DNA from: CAYPKW01 sp964411425
Lineage (GTDB): Bacteria > Pseudomonadota > Alphaproteobacteria > Dongiales > Dongiaceae
Reading direction: 5' to 3'
NCBI GenBank assembly: GCA_964411425.1
Contig: CAYPKW010000009.1
Location: forward strand, 1 to 60,426
DNA length: 60,426 bases
Part shown: one piece after another, positions 26,611 through 35,241 of the stretch
How positions within the stretch are numbered: position 1 is the stretch's first letter
Layout of the letters: each line of letters opens with the position of its first letter
Translations under genes and position numbers: made by a program
Notes under the pieces: generated by a model
What the model saw: the letters and a program-made list of their open reading frames with translations, nothing else
Database searches by the model: none
Told to the model about the DNA's origin: nothing

Positions 26611-27972
26611 TCAATCCTCCTCTGCACGCCTGAGCCAGCGGTCGATGGCGTGGGCCGCGACCTTGCCGTCCTCGACCCCGCGTACCGTGAGATCGACGCC
26701 CGCGACGCAGTCGCCCCCGGCATAGACCCCGGGCAGCGAGGTCTGGCGGAGCGCGTTGACGGCGATGCGCCCGTCCTTGAGCTCGAGCGGCTCGACGGCA
26801 TCGCTCGCCAACGGGTCCGGGACGAACACCTGCCCGATGGCCTTGAATACCACGTCGGCCAACAGACGGTAACGGTCGCCGGTGCCGGCGAGGCGGCCGG
26901 CGTCGTCCTGCTGGGTGCGCTCGAACTCGATCTCCTTGACCCGGCCGTTGTAGCCCAAGAGGCGCACCGGCCGCGCCCAGTGCCGGATCCTGACGCCGTT
27001 CACCTGCGCGAACTCCTGCTCGTGCGCCGTAGCACCCATGTGGTCTGGTCCGCGACGATAGACGATCGTCGCGTCCTCGGCGCCCAGCCGCCGGCTCTGC
27101 ACCGCGATGTCGATCGCGGTGTTGCCGCCGCCGATCACCACGACCCGCCGGCCCACGGGAAGGGCGCCCAGGTCCTCGGCCTGGCGCAACCGGGATATGT
27201 AGGCGACCGCGTCCTCCACGCCCGCCATGTCCTCGCCCTCGAGCCTGAGGGCGTTCACCGCGGCCAACCCCAGCCCCAGGAACACCGCGTCGAAGCGCTG
27301 GCGCAAATCGGCCAGCGTCACGTCGCGGCCGAGCGCCTTGCCCGTTTCCGCCGAGATGCCGCCGACGGCGAGGATGAACTCGACCTCGCGCCGGGCGAAG
27401 CCGTCCGGCACTTTGTAGGCGGCCACGCCGTACTCGTTGAGCCCGCCGAGCCTGTCTCTCGCCTCGAACACGCTCACCCGGTGCCCCAGCATGGCGAGGC
27501 GGTGCGCGCAGGCGAGGCCGGCCGGACCGCCGCCCACCACCGCCACCCGCCGGCCGCTGTCGGGGGCGCGGGCGAAGGGCTGCACCCCCTGCTCGAACAG
27601 CCGGTCGGTGGCATGGCGCTGCAGCAGCCCGATGGCGACCGGCTTCGTCTCGGCCAGGTTGCGCACGCAGGCCTGTTCGCACAGCACCTCGGTCGGGCAC
27701 ACCCGGGCGCAGGCGCCGCCCATGATGTTCTCCTTCAGGATGTCGAGGGCGGCGCCCTTCAGGTTGCCGGTGGCGATCTTGCGGATGAAACTGGGGATGT
27801 CGATGCCGGTGGGGCAGGCCTCGACGCAAGGGGCGTCGTAACAGAACAGGCAGCGGCTGCTTTCCACCAGGGCCTGGCGCGCGTCGAGCGGCGTCTCGAC
27901 GTCGGCGAAGTTGGCCGCGAGCGTGGCCGACGGTAGCCGCCCCTGGGCGATGTCCGGCGCGGGGTCGTCCAT
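26611..27972 (-). CDS. preT: Dihydropyrimidine dehydrogenase subunit PreT
   Basis: A 453-residue flavoprotein of the GltD-like family. The N-terminal domain has two iron-sulfur cysteine sets (CLFCYDAPCVEACPTG and CARVCPTEVLCEQAC). The FAD loop is VAVVGGGPAGLACA, the NAD(P)H loop is VVVIGGGNTAIDIA, and the second FAD contact is GVYAGGDCVAG. It delivers electrons to PreA. The ATG at 27972 is taken as start; the frame stays open into the regulator's promoter but without homology. It is the first gene of the operon, with a RutR-type operator 51 bases upstream. Confidence 0.93.
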   Translation of the reverse strand: MDDPAPDIAQGRLPSATLAANFADVETPLDARQALVESSRCLFCYDAPCVEACPTGIDIPSFIRKIATGNLKGAALDILKENIMGGACARVCPTEVLCEQACVRNLAETKPVAIGLLQRHATDRLFEQGVQPFARAPDSGRRVAVVGGGPAGLACAHRLAMLGHRVSVFEARDRLGGLNEYGVAAYKVPDGFARREVEFILAVGGISAETGKALGRDVTLADLRQRFDAVFLGLGLAAVNALRLEGEDMAGVEDAVAYISRLRQAEDLGALPVGRRVVVIGGGNTAIDIAVQSRRLGAEDATIVYRRGPDHMGATAHEQEFAQVNGVRIRHWARPVRLLGYNGRVKEIEFERTQQDDAGRLAGTGDRYRLLADVVFKAIGQVFVPDPLASDAVEPLELKDGRIAVNALRQTSLPGVYAGGDCVAGVDLTVRGVEDGKVAAHAIDRWLRRAEED

Positions 27973-28022
27973 TTCGCCTGCCCTCCCGGCTGGGTGGAAA
28001 GCAGCAAGGACTGTTGCAAAAT

Positions 28023-28038
28023 CTGACCAAATGGTCAA
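28023..28038. promoter_or_regulatory. RutR-type operator between preT and its regulator
   Basis: The sequence CTGACCAAATGGTCAA matches the RutR consensus known from E. coli (TTGACCAnnTGGTCAA, recalled from the literature) at every position but the first. It contains a perfect palindrome, TGACCA-AA-TGGTCA. It lies in the 110-base gap between divergent preT (starts 27972) and the TetR-family gene (starts 28083), so one bound dimer could control both. In E. coli uracil releases RutR. Confidence 0.85.
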
Positions 28039-28082
28039 ATAATTTCCGGGTCGCCGGCACCAAAGCGGCGGGGGAGCGCAGC

Positions 28083-28751
28083 ATGGCCGCACGGGCGAAG
28101 CTCAAGGGCAACGAACGCGGGCGCGGGGCGAAGCCGGCCGGGCAGGCGGCGCGCCGGCGCTCGACCGAGAGGCGCCTCCTCGCCGCCGCCGAGCGCGTCT
28201 TCGCCGAGCGCGGCTTCTCGGGCGCCACCACCGCCGAAATCGCCCGCCGCGCCCGCCTGCCGAAGGCCAACCTGCACTATTACTTCCGCACCAAGCGGGC
28301 GCTTTACCGCCGGGTGCTCGACGACATCCTGGCGCTGTGGCTCGCCGCCGGAGACCACATCCACGCCGGGGCCGACCCGGCCGATGCCTTCTCCCTCTAC
28401 CTCGCCCGCAAGATCGCCTATACGCGGGCGCGTCCCTACGCCTCCAAGGTGTTCGCCAACGAGCTGCTGCACGGCGCGCCCGAGTTGGGCCCGTACCTGC
28501 GCAACGGGCTCAAGGACTGGGTCGACGCCAAGGCCAAGGTGATCGAGGGTTGGATCGCCGAGGGGCGGATGGCGCGCGTCGATCCGCGGCACCTGTTCTT
28601 CGTGCTCTGGGCGGCGACCCAGACCTACGCCGATTTCGACGTGCAAGTGGCGGCGGTGCTGGGGCGCCGGCGCTTACGAGAATCGGATTGGGCAGCCGCC
28701 ACCAGGACCATCTCTCGACTATTGTTCGATGGTTGCCGGATCGGGCCGTGA
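28083..28751 (+). CDS. rutR: TetR-family regulator, RutR-like
   Basis: A 222-residue repressor. Residues 25-75 form the TetR helix-turn-helix (RLLAAAERVFAERGFSGATT, AEIARRARLPKANLHYYFRT). The C-terminal half includes RPYASKVFANELLHGAPELG and WAATQTYADFDVQVAAVLG, which resemble the RutR ligand domain. Divergence from preTA and the adjacent RutR operator support that identity and uracil as ligand. The ATG at 28083 follows GGGGGAG; the longer frame from 28014 would read through the operator. The stop overlaps the next gene's GTG as GTGA. Confidence 0.85.
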   Translation: MAARAKLKGNERGRGAKPAGQAARRRSTERRLLAAAERVFAERGFSGATTAEIARRARLPKANLHYYFRTKRALYRRVLDDILALWLAAGDHIHAGADPADAFSLYLARKIAYTRARPYASKVFANELLHGAPELGPYLRNGLKDWVDAKAKVIEGWIAEGRMARVDPRHLFFVLWAATQTYADFDVQVAAVLGRRRLRESDWAAATRTISRLLFDGCRIGP

Positions 28752-29755
28752 GCGCGACGGTCATCGAGACGGTCGAGATGCACTGCGGCGGCGAGCCGGT
28801 GCGCATCGTCGTCTCCGGCTTTCCGCCGGTCCCGGGCGCCACCATCCTCGCCAAGCGGCGCCATATGCGCGAGCATCTCGACCATCTGCGCCGGCTCTTG
28901 ATGTTCGAGCCGCGCGGCCATTTCGACATGTACGGCGCGCTGCCGGTCGAGGCCGATCTGCCGGGCGCCGATCTCGCCGTGCTGTTCATGCACAACGAAG
29001 GCTACAGCACCATGTGCGGGCACGCGGTCTTGGCGCTCGGACGCTGGGCGGTGGATCGGGGGATGGTGCCGTTGCGGGCGCCCGAGACGGCCATCACCAT
29101 CCAATGCCCGTGCGGGCCGGTGCGCACGCGGGTCGCCGTCGAGAACGGCAAGGCGGGCCGGGTGCGCTTCGAGAGCGTGCCCGCCTTCGCCTTCGCGCTC
29201 GACGCCCAGGTGGAGGTGCCGGGGGTGGGTACCGTGGCGCTCGACGTCGGCTACGGCGGCGCGTTTTACGCCATTCTGCCGGCGGCGAGTTTCGGCCTGG
29301 ACGTGCGCCGCTCGAGGACGCGCGATCTCGTCGACGCGGCCGCCGCCGTGACCGAGGCGGCCAAGGCGCAGGTTCGCCTCACCCACCCGGACGACGCCGA
29401 CCTCGCCTTCCTCTATGGCACGATCTTGACAGACGGCCGCGACGCCTACGAAGAGGCCCCGACCGCCAACGTCTGCGTCTTCGCCGCGCGCGAGGTGGAC
29501 CGCAGCCCCACCGGCAGCGGCGTCACGGCGCGCATCGCGGTGCAGCGCGCGCGCGGATTGATCGCGCTCGGGCAGGAACGCCGCTTCGAAAGCGTGACCG
29601 GCGCCGTCTTCACCGGCCGGGCGCTCCGCGATACCACGGCCGGGCCGTTCGCCGCCGTGGTGGTCGAGGTCGGCGGGCGGGCCTACTACACCGGCACGTC
29701 CCGCTTCACGCTGGAAGAGGACGACCCGCTCGCCGGAGGATTCTTGCTGCGGTAA
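28748..29755 (+). CDS. Proline racemase-fold protein, probable trans-3-hydroxy-L-proline dehydratase
   Basis: A 335-residue enzyme of the PrdA/PrpA racemase fold. The first catalytic Cys is present in YSTMCGHAVLALG. At the position of the second Cys it reads DRSPTGSGVTAR, with Thr. By family precedent Cys/Thr enzymes dehydrate trans-3-hydroxy-L-proline rather than racemise proline or epimerise 4-hydroxyproline. It starts at the GTG that overlaps the regulator's stop by four bases, so the two are translationally coupled. Its place in a RutR operon is unexpected, because its product feeds proline catabolism rather than pyrimidine breakdown. Confidence 0.85.
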   Translation: MSATVIETVEMHCGGEPVRIVVSGFPPVPGATILAKRRHMREHLDHLRRLLMFEPRGHFDMYGALPVEADLPGADLAVLFMHNEGYSTMCGHAVLALGRWAVDRGMVPLRAPETAITIQCPCGPVRTRVAVENGKAGRVRFESVPAFAFALDAQVEVPGVGTVALDVGYGGAFYAILPAASFGLDVRRSRTRDLVDAAAAVTEAAKAQVRLTHPDDADLAFLYGTILTDGRDAYEEAPTANVCVFAAREVDRSPTGSGVTARIAVQRARGLIALGQERRFESVTGAVFTGRALRDTTAGPFAAVVVEVGGRAYYTGTSRFTLEEDDPLAGGFLLR

Positions 29756-29770
29756 CCTCAAAGACTCCTT

Positions 29771-29787
29771 GTTCCCAATCTGGGAAC
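29771..29787. promoter_or_regulatory. Palindromic operator upstream of higBA
   Basis: GTTCCCA-ATC-TGGGAAC is a perfect 7-base inverted repeat with a 3-base centre, 20 bases before the higB ATG and 15 bases after the preceding stop codon. The position and symmetry fit a HigA binding site that would autoregulate the toxin-antitoxin pair. Confidence 0.65.
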
Positions 29788-29807
29788 GACGTATCTTGGC
29801 AGTGCCG

Positions 29808-30119
29808 ATGATCGTGAACGGGCGGCTGGTCGTCGAGAGCTACTTTCAATCGCACCGCAGCCACAGTGGCCTGTCGGCGGCAAGGAGGCAGTTCGATGCG
29901 TGGCTAGTTGAGGCGACCGCGGCGGACTGGAAGAACCCGGCGGAGGTGAAGGCCAAGTATGCCACGGCGAGCATCGTCAGTTCGAGCCGCGTGGTGTTCA
30001 ACATCTCCGGCAACAAGTACCGTTTGGTCACGCGAGTGAGCTACGCGTTCGGCGTGATCGACATTCGCTTTTTCGGCAGTCATGCCGAGTACGATGAAAT
30101 CGACGTGGAGGCCGTGTGA
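29808..30119 (+). CDS. higB: HigB-type mRNA interferase toxin
   Basis: A 103-residue RelE-fold ribonuclease. It shows the HigB hallmarks: ADWKNPAEVKAKYATASIVS, then RVVFNISGNKYRLVTRV, then IRFFGSHAEYDEID. Basic residues for ribosome-dependent mRNA cleavage are retained. The ATG at 29808 (MIVNGRLVVESYFQSH) matches the usual family opening. The stop overlaps the higA ATG by one base (TGATG), so the toxin-first operon is translationally coupled. It appears intact. Confidence 0.88.
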   Translation: MIVNGRLVVESYFQSHRSHSGLSAARRQFDAWLVEATAADWKNPAEVKAKYATASIVSSSRVVFNISGNKYRLVTRVSYAFGVIDIRFFGSHAEYDEIDVEAV

Positions 30120-30478
30120 TGAAGATGCAGCTGATCGTCATTCAGTCGGCGGCCGACTACGAGGCGGCGCATCGCCTGGTGGCCTCGCTGATGGGCACGG
30201 CCGACCCCAAGGAGGGGGCGCGCCTGCGTGCGCAGGCGGCGATCGTCGCCGCTTACGAGGCGGCGATGTCGCCGCCGCGTGCCGCCGATCCGATCGAGGC
30301 GATCAAGTTCCGCATGGAGCAGATGGGCCTGACGCAGGGCGACCTGGTGGGCGTCATCGGCCCGAGGTCCAAGGTGTCCGAGGTGCTCAACCGCAGGCGC
30401 CCGCTGTCGCTGGCGATGATCCGTCGGCTGCACGAGAAGCTCGACATACCGGCGGAAATCCTCATCCGCGCGGCGTGA
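30119..30478 (+). CDS. higA: HigA-type antitoxin with helix-turn-helix
   Basis: A 119-residue antitoxin. The N-terminal half (AADYEAAHRLVASLMG, then ARLRAQAAIVAAYEAA) wraps the toxin. The C-terminal half is an XRE-type helix-turn-helix (MEQMGLTQGDLVGVIGPRSK, then VSEVLNRRRPLSLAMIRRLH). It neutralises HigB and probably represses the operon through the palindrome at 29771-29787. The start is the ATG at 30119; an in-frame GTG precedes it. Confidence 0.9.
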   Translation: MKMQLIVIQSAADYEAAHRLVASLMGTADPKEGARLRAQAAIVAAYEAAMSPPRAADPIEAIKFRMEQMGLTQGDLVGVIGPRSKVSEVLNRRRPLSLAMIRRLHEKLDIPAEILIRAA

Positions 30479-30512
30479 CGAGGGGACGCTCGCCCGAAGG
30501 CGGGCGGGTGTG

Positions 30513-32018
30513 TCAACGCGATCCGCCCGCCATCCCGCGGGTCTGCGCCACCGCGCGCTGCCAGCCGGCGTAGAGCGCCTGGCGCCGGTCCTCCGAGAAG
30601 CGCGGCTCGAACAGCCGCTCGCGCCGCCAGTGGCGGGCGACCTCCTCGGTCGAGGCGATGAGGCCGGCGCCGAGCCCCGCCAGGTACGCCGCGCCCAGCG
30701 CCGTCGTCTCGGTTACCGCCGGGCGCTCCACCGGCACCCCCAGGATGTCGGCGAGGAACTGCATGGCCCAGTCGTTCCTTGCCATGCCGCCGTCCACCCG
30801 GAGCGCGCTGAGCGCACGGCCGGCGGTGTCCTCGACGATGGCGTTCATGAGGTCGCGGGTCTGGTAGCCGACGGCGGCCAAGGCCGCGCGCGCCAAGTCG
30901 GCGCGCCCGGTGTCGCGGGTAAGCCCGAAGATGGCGCCGCGCGCCGCCGGGTCCCAGTAGGGCGCGCCGAGGCCGGTGAACGCCGGCACCAGATAGACCG
31001 ACCCGTTGTCCTCGGCGCCGGCCGCCAAGCTCTCGCTTTCCGCCGCGCTCTCGATCAGCCCGAGGCGGTCTCGGAGCCACTGCACCGCCGCCCCTGCGAT
31101 GAAGATGCTGCCTTCGAGGGCGTAGGCCGCCCGCCCGCCCAGGCGGTAGGCGACGGTGGTGAGCAGCCGGTTGCGCGAGAGGACCGGCTCGTCGCCCACA
31201 TGGGCCAGAAGAAAGCATCCGGTCCCATAGGTGCTCTTAACGAAACCGGGCGCGAAGCAGGCCTGGCCGACGAGGGCGGCCTGCTGGTCGCCGGCGATCC
31301 CGGTCACCGGCAGCGCCCGGTCGAACAGCCCGGCCTCGGTGGCGCCGAACGGACCGGCGCTGTCTTTCACCTCGGGCAGGATGGTGCGCGGAATGCCGAG
31401 AGCCGCCAATAAACCGTCGTCCCAGTCCTGGCGCCGGATGTCGAACAGCATGCTGCGCGAGGCGTTGGTGGCATCGGTCGCGTGCACGCGCCCGGCCGTG
31501 AGGCGCCACAACAGGAAGCTGTCGATGGTGCCGAAGGCGAGCCGGCCGCGCTCGGCAGCATGCCTGGCGCCGGCCACGTTGTCGAGCAGCCAGGCGATCT
31601 TGCTGGCCGAGAAGTACGAATCGATGACCAGCCCGGTCTTCTCCTGCACCGTCGGCGCGAGCCCCTCGTCGATGAGCCGGCGGCACAGCGGCGCCCCGCG
31701 CCGGTCCTGCCAGACGATGGCGTTGTGGATCGGGCGCCCGCTCGCCCGCTCCCACACCACGGTGGTCTCGCGCTGGTTGGCGATGCCGATGGCGCCGACC
31801 TTGGCGGCGGTCACGCGGGCCTGCGCCAGTGCCTCGCCCGCCACCGCGAGGGTGGCCCGCCAGATTTCCTCCGGGTCGTGCTCGACCCATCCGTCGGCCG
31901 GATAGATCTGCGACAACTCGCGCTGCGCGCTCGCCAGCGCGCGGTGCCCGTCGAACAGCATCGCCCTGGTGCTGGTCGTGCCCTGGTCGATGGCGAGGAC
32001 GATGCGCGGCTCGGCCAT
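30513..32018 (-). CDS. glpK: Glycerol kinase
   Basis: A 501-residue FGGY kinase of full family length. It opens with VLAIDQGTTSTRAMLFDG (phosphate loop). The glycerol-binding residues lie in IANQRETTVVWE and IVWQDRR, the ATP region has GIAGDQQAALVGQACF and STYGTGCFLLAHVG, and VDGGMARNDWAMQFLADILG is near the end. It converts glycerol to glycerol-3-phosphate. No glp regulator, transporter or dehydrogenase lies nearby. It is divergent from a TIM-barrel/FGGY kinase pair. Confidence 0.93.
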   Translation of the reverse strand: MAEPRIVLAIDQGTTSTRAMLFDGHRALASAQRELSQIYPADGWVEHDPEEIWRATLAVAGEALAQARVTAAKVGAIGIANQRETTVVWERASGRPIHNAIVWQDRRGAPLCRRLIDEGLAPTVQEKTGLVIDSYFSASKIAWLLDNVAGARHAAERGRLAFGTIDSFLLWRLTAGRVHATDATNASRSMLFDIRRQDWDDGLLAALGIPRTILPEVKDSAGPFGATEAGLFDRALPVTGIAGDQQAALVGQACFAPGFVKSTYGTGCFLLAHVGDEPVLSRNRLLTTVAYRLGGRAAYALEGSIFIAGAAVQWLRDRLGLIESAAESESLAAGAEDNGSVYLVPAFTGLGAPYWDPAARGAIFGLTRDTGRADLARAALAAVGYQTRDLMNAIVEDTAGRALSALRVDGGMARNDWAMQFLADILGVPVERPAVTETTALGAAYLAGLGAGLIASTEEVARHWRRERLFEPRFSEDRRQALYAGWQRAVAQTRGMAGGSR

Positions 32019-32122
32019 GAGCGCTCCTTTCGCCGGCGATCAGAATTCGCCCAAGGGGGCCGGCGCAACATATTTCGTTTGGCTTCGCCGCCGGCCCGAC
32101 TAGTTTAGCGGGCGGGGGCGCC

Positions 32123-32788
32123 ATGGACTTCATCTTCATGCTGACGCGCGACGACCTCACCATCGAGGACTGCGTCGAGGTCTACGAGTCGATTCGCGCG
32201 GTGCCGGTCGACCACGTCGGCTTCAAGGACATGGGCGTGCACATGGACACGCTGCGCCGTCTGCACGACCGCCTCAAGGAGGACGGTCGGACCACCTACA
32301 TGGAGGTGGTCAGCACCAGCCCGGAGACCTGCCTGCGCTCGGCGGAGGCGGCGCTCGGACTCGGCGTCGATCGCCTGCTCGGCGGCACGGAGATCAAGGC
32401 AACCTTGGCGCTGCTGCGAGGCGGGCGCACCGGCTACTATCCCTTTCCCGGCGTGCCATCGGGCCATCCGACGCGCCTCGGCGGCTCGCCGGCGCGCATC
32501 GCCGCCGACACCGCGGCGGCGGTGGCGGCCGGTTGCGCCGGGGTCGATCTATTGGCCTATCGCGCGACCGAGGCGGACCCGCGCGACCTCATCCGCGCCG
32601 CGCGCGGCGCCACCGACCGCGCCGTGATCGTGGCCGGCAGCGTCGATACTCCCGCCCGCGTGCGCGAGGCGGCCGCCGCCGGCGCCGATCTCTTCACCGT
32701 CGGCACCGCCGCGCTTGCCAACAGCTTCGATCCGCGCTGCGGCCTGCTCGCCAACCAGCTCCGGCGCATCCTCGACGCCTGCGCATGA
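32123..32788 (+). CDS. TIM-barrel protein of unknown function
   Basis: A 221-residue beta/alpha barrel with a C-terminal phosphate-binding pattern (VIVAGSVDTPARVREAAAAG, then GADLFTVGTAALANSF) like those of HisA-type and other aldolase-class barrels. The N-terminal VDHVGFKDMGVHMDTLRRLH could hold a metal or substrate site. No named family is certain. Its stop overlaps the start of the following sugar kinase by four bases (ATGA), so the two act together, perhaps as kinase plus aldolase or epimerase on one sugar. Confidence 0.7.
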   Translation: MDFIFMLTRDDLTIEDCVEVYESIRAVPVDHVGFKDMGVHMDTLRRLHDRLKEDGRTTYMEVVSTSPETCLRSAEAALGLGVDRLLGGTEIKATLALLRGGRTGYYPFPGVPSGHPTRLGGSPARIAADTAAAVAAGCAGVDLLAYRATEADPRDLIRAARGATDRAVIVAGSVDTPARVREAAAAGADLFTVGTAALANSFDPRCGLLANQLRRILDACA

Positions 32789-34272
32789 TCGTCGGCGTCG
32801 ATGTCGGCAGCCAGAGCCTGAAGGCGGTGGCGCTCGACGAGCGGCTCCGCGTCCGCGGCGTTGGCCGGCGGCCCTATGCGATCTCCTTTCCGCGGCCCGG
32901 CTGGGCCGAGCAGGACGCCGCGGTGTGGGAGGCGGCGCTGGGCCCCGCGGTGGCCGACGCGCTCGCCACCGCGGGCGCGGGGCCGAAGCAGGTGACGGCG
33001 CTGGGGGTGGCGGGGCAGCTCGACGGCTGCCTTCCCGTCGCGGCCGACGGGCGGGCGCTGGCGCCCTGCCTCATCTGGATGGATCGACGCGCGCAAGCGG
33101 TCCTGCCCAAGGTCGCGCGTATCCTGCCAGCCGCCACCGTCCGGCGGCGCACGGGCGCCAATCTCGACGGCTCGCACATGGCGCCGAAGATCCGCTGGTG
33201 CCTCGACCATGTTCCCGAGGCGCGCGGCGCCGCCTGCTTCCACCAGCCGGTGAGCTATCTGGTCGAACGCCTGACCGGCGTCAGGGTCATGGACCACGGC
33301 CTCGCCTCGACCAGCCTCGTCTACGACATCGCCGCCGGCGACTACGCCGACGACCTGCTGGCGGCCTTCGGCATCGAGCGGGAGCGCCTGCCCGCGCTCG
33401 CCGCCAGCGAGGCGATGGCCGGGCGCCTCGGCGCCGAAGGCGCGGCGTTGAGCGGGCTCCCTGCCGGCATCCCGGTGGCGGTCGGCACCGGCGACGACTT
33501 CTCGACGCCGCTCGGCGCCGGCATCGTCGAGCCCGGCATCGTCGCCAATGTGCTCGGCACCGCCGAGGTGGTCGGCGCCCTCGACCCGCGCCCGCTCATC
33601 GACGCGAGCAATCTCCTGGAGACGCACCGCTTCGTCGGCTCGGCGCTGCATTACATCGAGAACCCCGGCTGGGTCAGCGGCGGGGCGCTCGAATGGCTGC
33701 GCGGGCTGCTCGGCGTCCCCGACTTCGCCGCCTTCGATCGCCTGGCCGCGACCGCGCCGCCCGGCAGCGACGGGCTGCTGTTCCTGCCGGCGCTCAACGG
33801 CGCCATGACGCCGGAATGGATCGCCGAGGCGCGCGGCTGCTTCTACGGGCTCACCCTTTCGCACGGGCCCGCCCATCTGGCCCGCGCGGCACTTGAGGGC
33901 AACGCGTTCGGCCTGCGCGATGCGGTCGATACGATGCGCGCCATGGGGATGAAGGTGGACCGCGTGCGGCTCCTGGGCGGCGGGGCCAAGAGTGCGCTAT
34001 GGGCGCAGATCCGCGCCGACGCGACCGGCCTTCCGGTCGAGCGCTCGGCGCTCACCGATAGCTCGGCCGTGGGGGCGGGCATGTTGGCGGCGGTGGCGGC
34101 GGGGCATCTCGAAAGCCTGCCCGCGGCGGCTGCCCTCGTCGGCGCCATCGCCGACACGCTCTCGCCCGAGCCTTCTCATCGCGCGCCCTCGGACGACGCC
34201 TACGCCAGCTACCGCGCGCTGTTCCAGGCCCTGAAACCCATGTTCCGCGCCGCCCCGCCTGAAGGCGGGTAG
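32785..34272 (+). CDS. FGGY-family carbohydrate kinase (xylulokinase-like)
   Basis: A 495-residue sugar kinase. The phosphate loop is IVGVDVGSQSLKAVALDE. The substrate region includes GVAGQLDGCLPVA and PCLIWMDRRAQ, VGTGDDFSTPLGAGI is the central ATP-domain segment, and LLGGGAKSALWAQIRADATG is the C-terminal signature. The specificity-determining residues cannot be assigned by eye; xylulose or a related ketose is likeliest. It is coupled by an ATGA overlap to the TIM-barrel gene. No transporter is adjacent. Confidence 0.85.
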   Translation: MIVGVDVGSQSLKAVALDERLRVRGVGRRPYAISFPRPGWAEQDAAVWEAALGPAVADALATAGAGPKQVTALGVAGQLDGCLPVAADGRALAPCLIWMDRRAQAVLPKVARILPAATVRRRTGANLDGSHMAPKIRWCLDHVPEARGAACFHQPVSYLVERLTGVRVMDHGLASTSLVYDIAAGDYADDLLAAFGIERERLPALAASEAMAGRLGAEGAALSGLPAGIPVAVGTGDDFSTPLGAGIVEPGIVANVLGTAEVVGALDPRPLIDASNLLETHRFVGSALHYIENPGWVSGGALEWLRGLLGVPDFAAFDRLAATAPPGSDGLLFLPALNGAMTPEWIAEARGCFYGLTLSHGPAHLARAALEGNAFGLRDAVDTMRAMGMKVDRVRLLGGGAKSALWAQIRADATGLPVERSALTDSSAVGAGMLAAVAAGHLESLPAAAALVGAIADTLSPEPSHRAPSDDAYASYRALFQALKPMFRAAPPEGG

Positions 34273-34365
34273 GGCACCGCAAACGATTTCTTAATTTGCG
34301 CTAACGATAGTTGGGGTCACTGGGTCCGGGTCCGTCCGGGCCGCGGCAACCATTATCGTGCGGCC

Positions 34366-35241
34366 ATGATCGAGCTACGCAGCAGGGCGAACCACCGGAA
34401 TACGCTGTTGCACCTATATGGCGACCAGCTCGGCAGGCTGCTTACGCACCGGCAGACCGAAATGGCGCTGGTCGCGGCGCGGCGCCGGGCGGAGGACTCG
34501 GCCGTTACGACGCGGCTTGCGCTGCTGCAGGCCGAAGCATCCAACAGCGCCAAGAGTGCCTTCCTCGCCAACATGAGCCACGAGCTGAGGACCCCGCTCA
34601 ACGCGGTCATCGGCTTCTCGGAGCTGGTGACGCGCGACCTGGAGCAGGGAAGGAACGATCCGCCCAAGCACCTCGACTACCTGAAGGACGTCTCCAATTC
34701 GGCCGCCCACCTAATGAAGCTGCTGAACGACATTCTCGATCTGGCGCGGATCGAGGCCGGCAAGCTCGACCTGCGCGAGCAGCCGATGGACTTGCGCGAA
34801 TGCATCGACGGCTGCGCCACGATCATGGAAGAGAGGTTCGCGCGTGCCGGCGTGACGCTGCGGATCGACCTGCCCGACGGGCTGCCCGGATTGCTGGCGG
34901 ACGAAACCAAGGTCAAGCAGGTGCTGCTCAACCTGCTGTCCAACGCGGTGAAATTCACAACTGAGGGCGGCGCGGTCACGGTGACGGCCCGGCGCGCGGA
35001 CGGCCTCGTAGTCCGCGTCAGCGACACCGGCATCGGCATCGCCCCCGGGGACATCGACAAGGTGATGAGCCCCTTCGGCCAGGTCGAAAGCGCGCTGTCC
35101 CGCAAGTACGACGGCGCCGGTCTCGGGCTGCCGATCAGCCAGGCACTGATGGAGATGCACGACGGCTCGCTCGGCCTGGAGAGCGTGCCCGGCAAAGGCA
35201 CCACGGTCGCCCTCGTCTTTCCAGCGGAGCGATTCCTATGA
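34366..35241 (+). CDS. Soluble sensor-less histidine kinase
   Basis: A 291-residue kinase. A short helical, probably coiled-coil N-terminus (residues 1-60) leads directly into the H-box FLANMSHELRTPLNAVIGFS. The N-box (KQVLLNLLSNAVKF), the G1 box (VSDTGIGI) and the G2 box (GAGLGLPIS) complete the catalytic domain. There is no transmembrane segment and no PAS or other input domain. No response regulator is adjacent. Its stop overlaps the start of the HerA gene (ATGA), a strong hint that kinase and ATPase are made together. Confidence 0.88.
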   Translation: MIELRSRANHRNTLLHLYGDQLGRLLTHRQTEMALVAARRRAEDSAVTTRLALLQAEASNSAKSAFLANMSHELRTPLNAVIGFSELVTRDLEQGRNDPPKHLDYLKDVSNSAAHLMKLLNDILDLARIEAGKLDLREQPMDLRECIDGCATIMEERFARAGVTLRIDLPDGLPGLLADETKVKQVLLNLLSNAVKFTTEGGAVTVTARRADGLVVRVSDTGIGIAPGDIDKVMSPFGQVESALSRKYDGAGLGLPISQALMEMHDGSLGLESVPGKGTTVALVFPAERFL

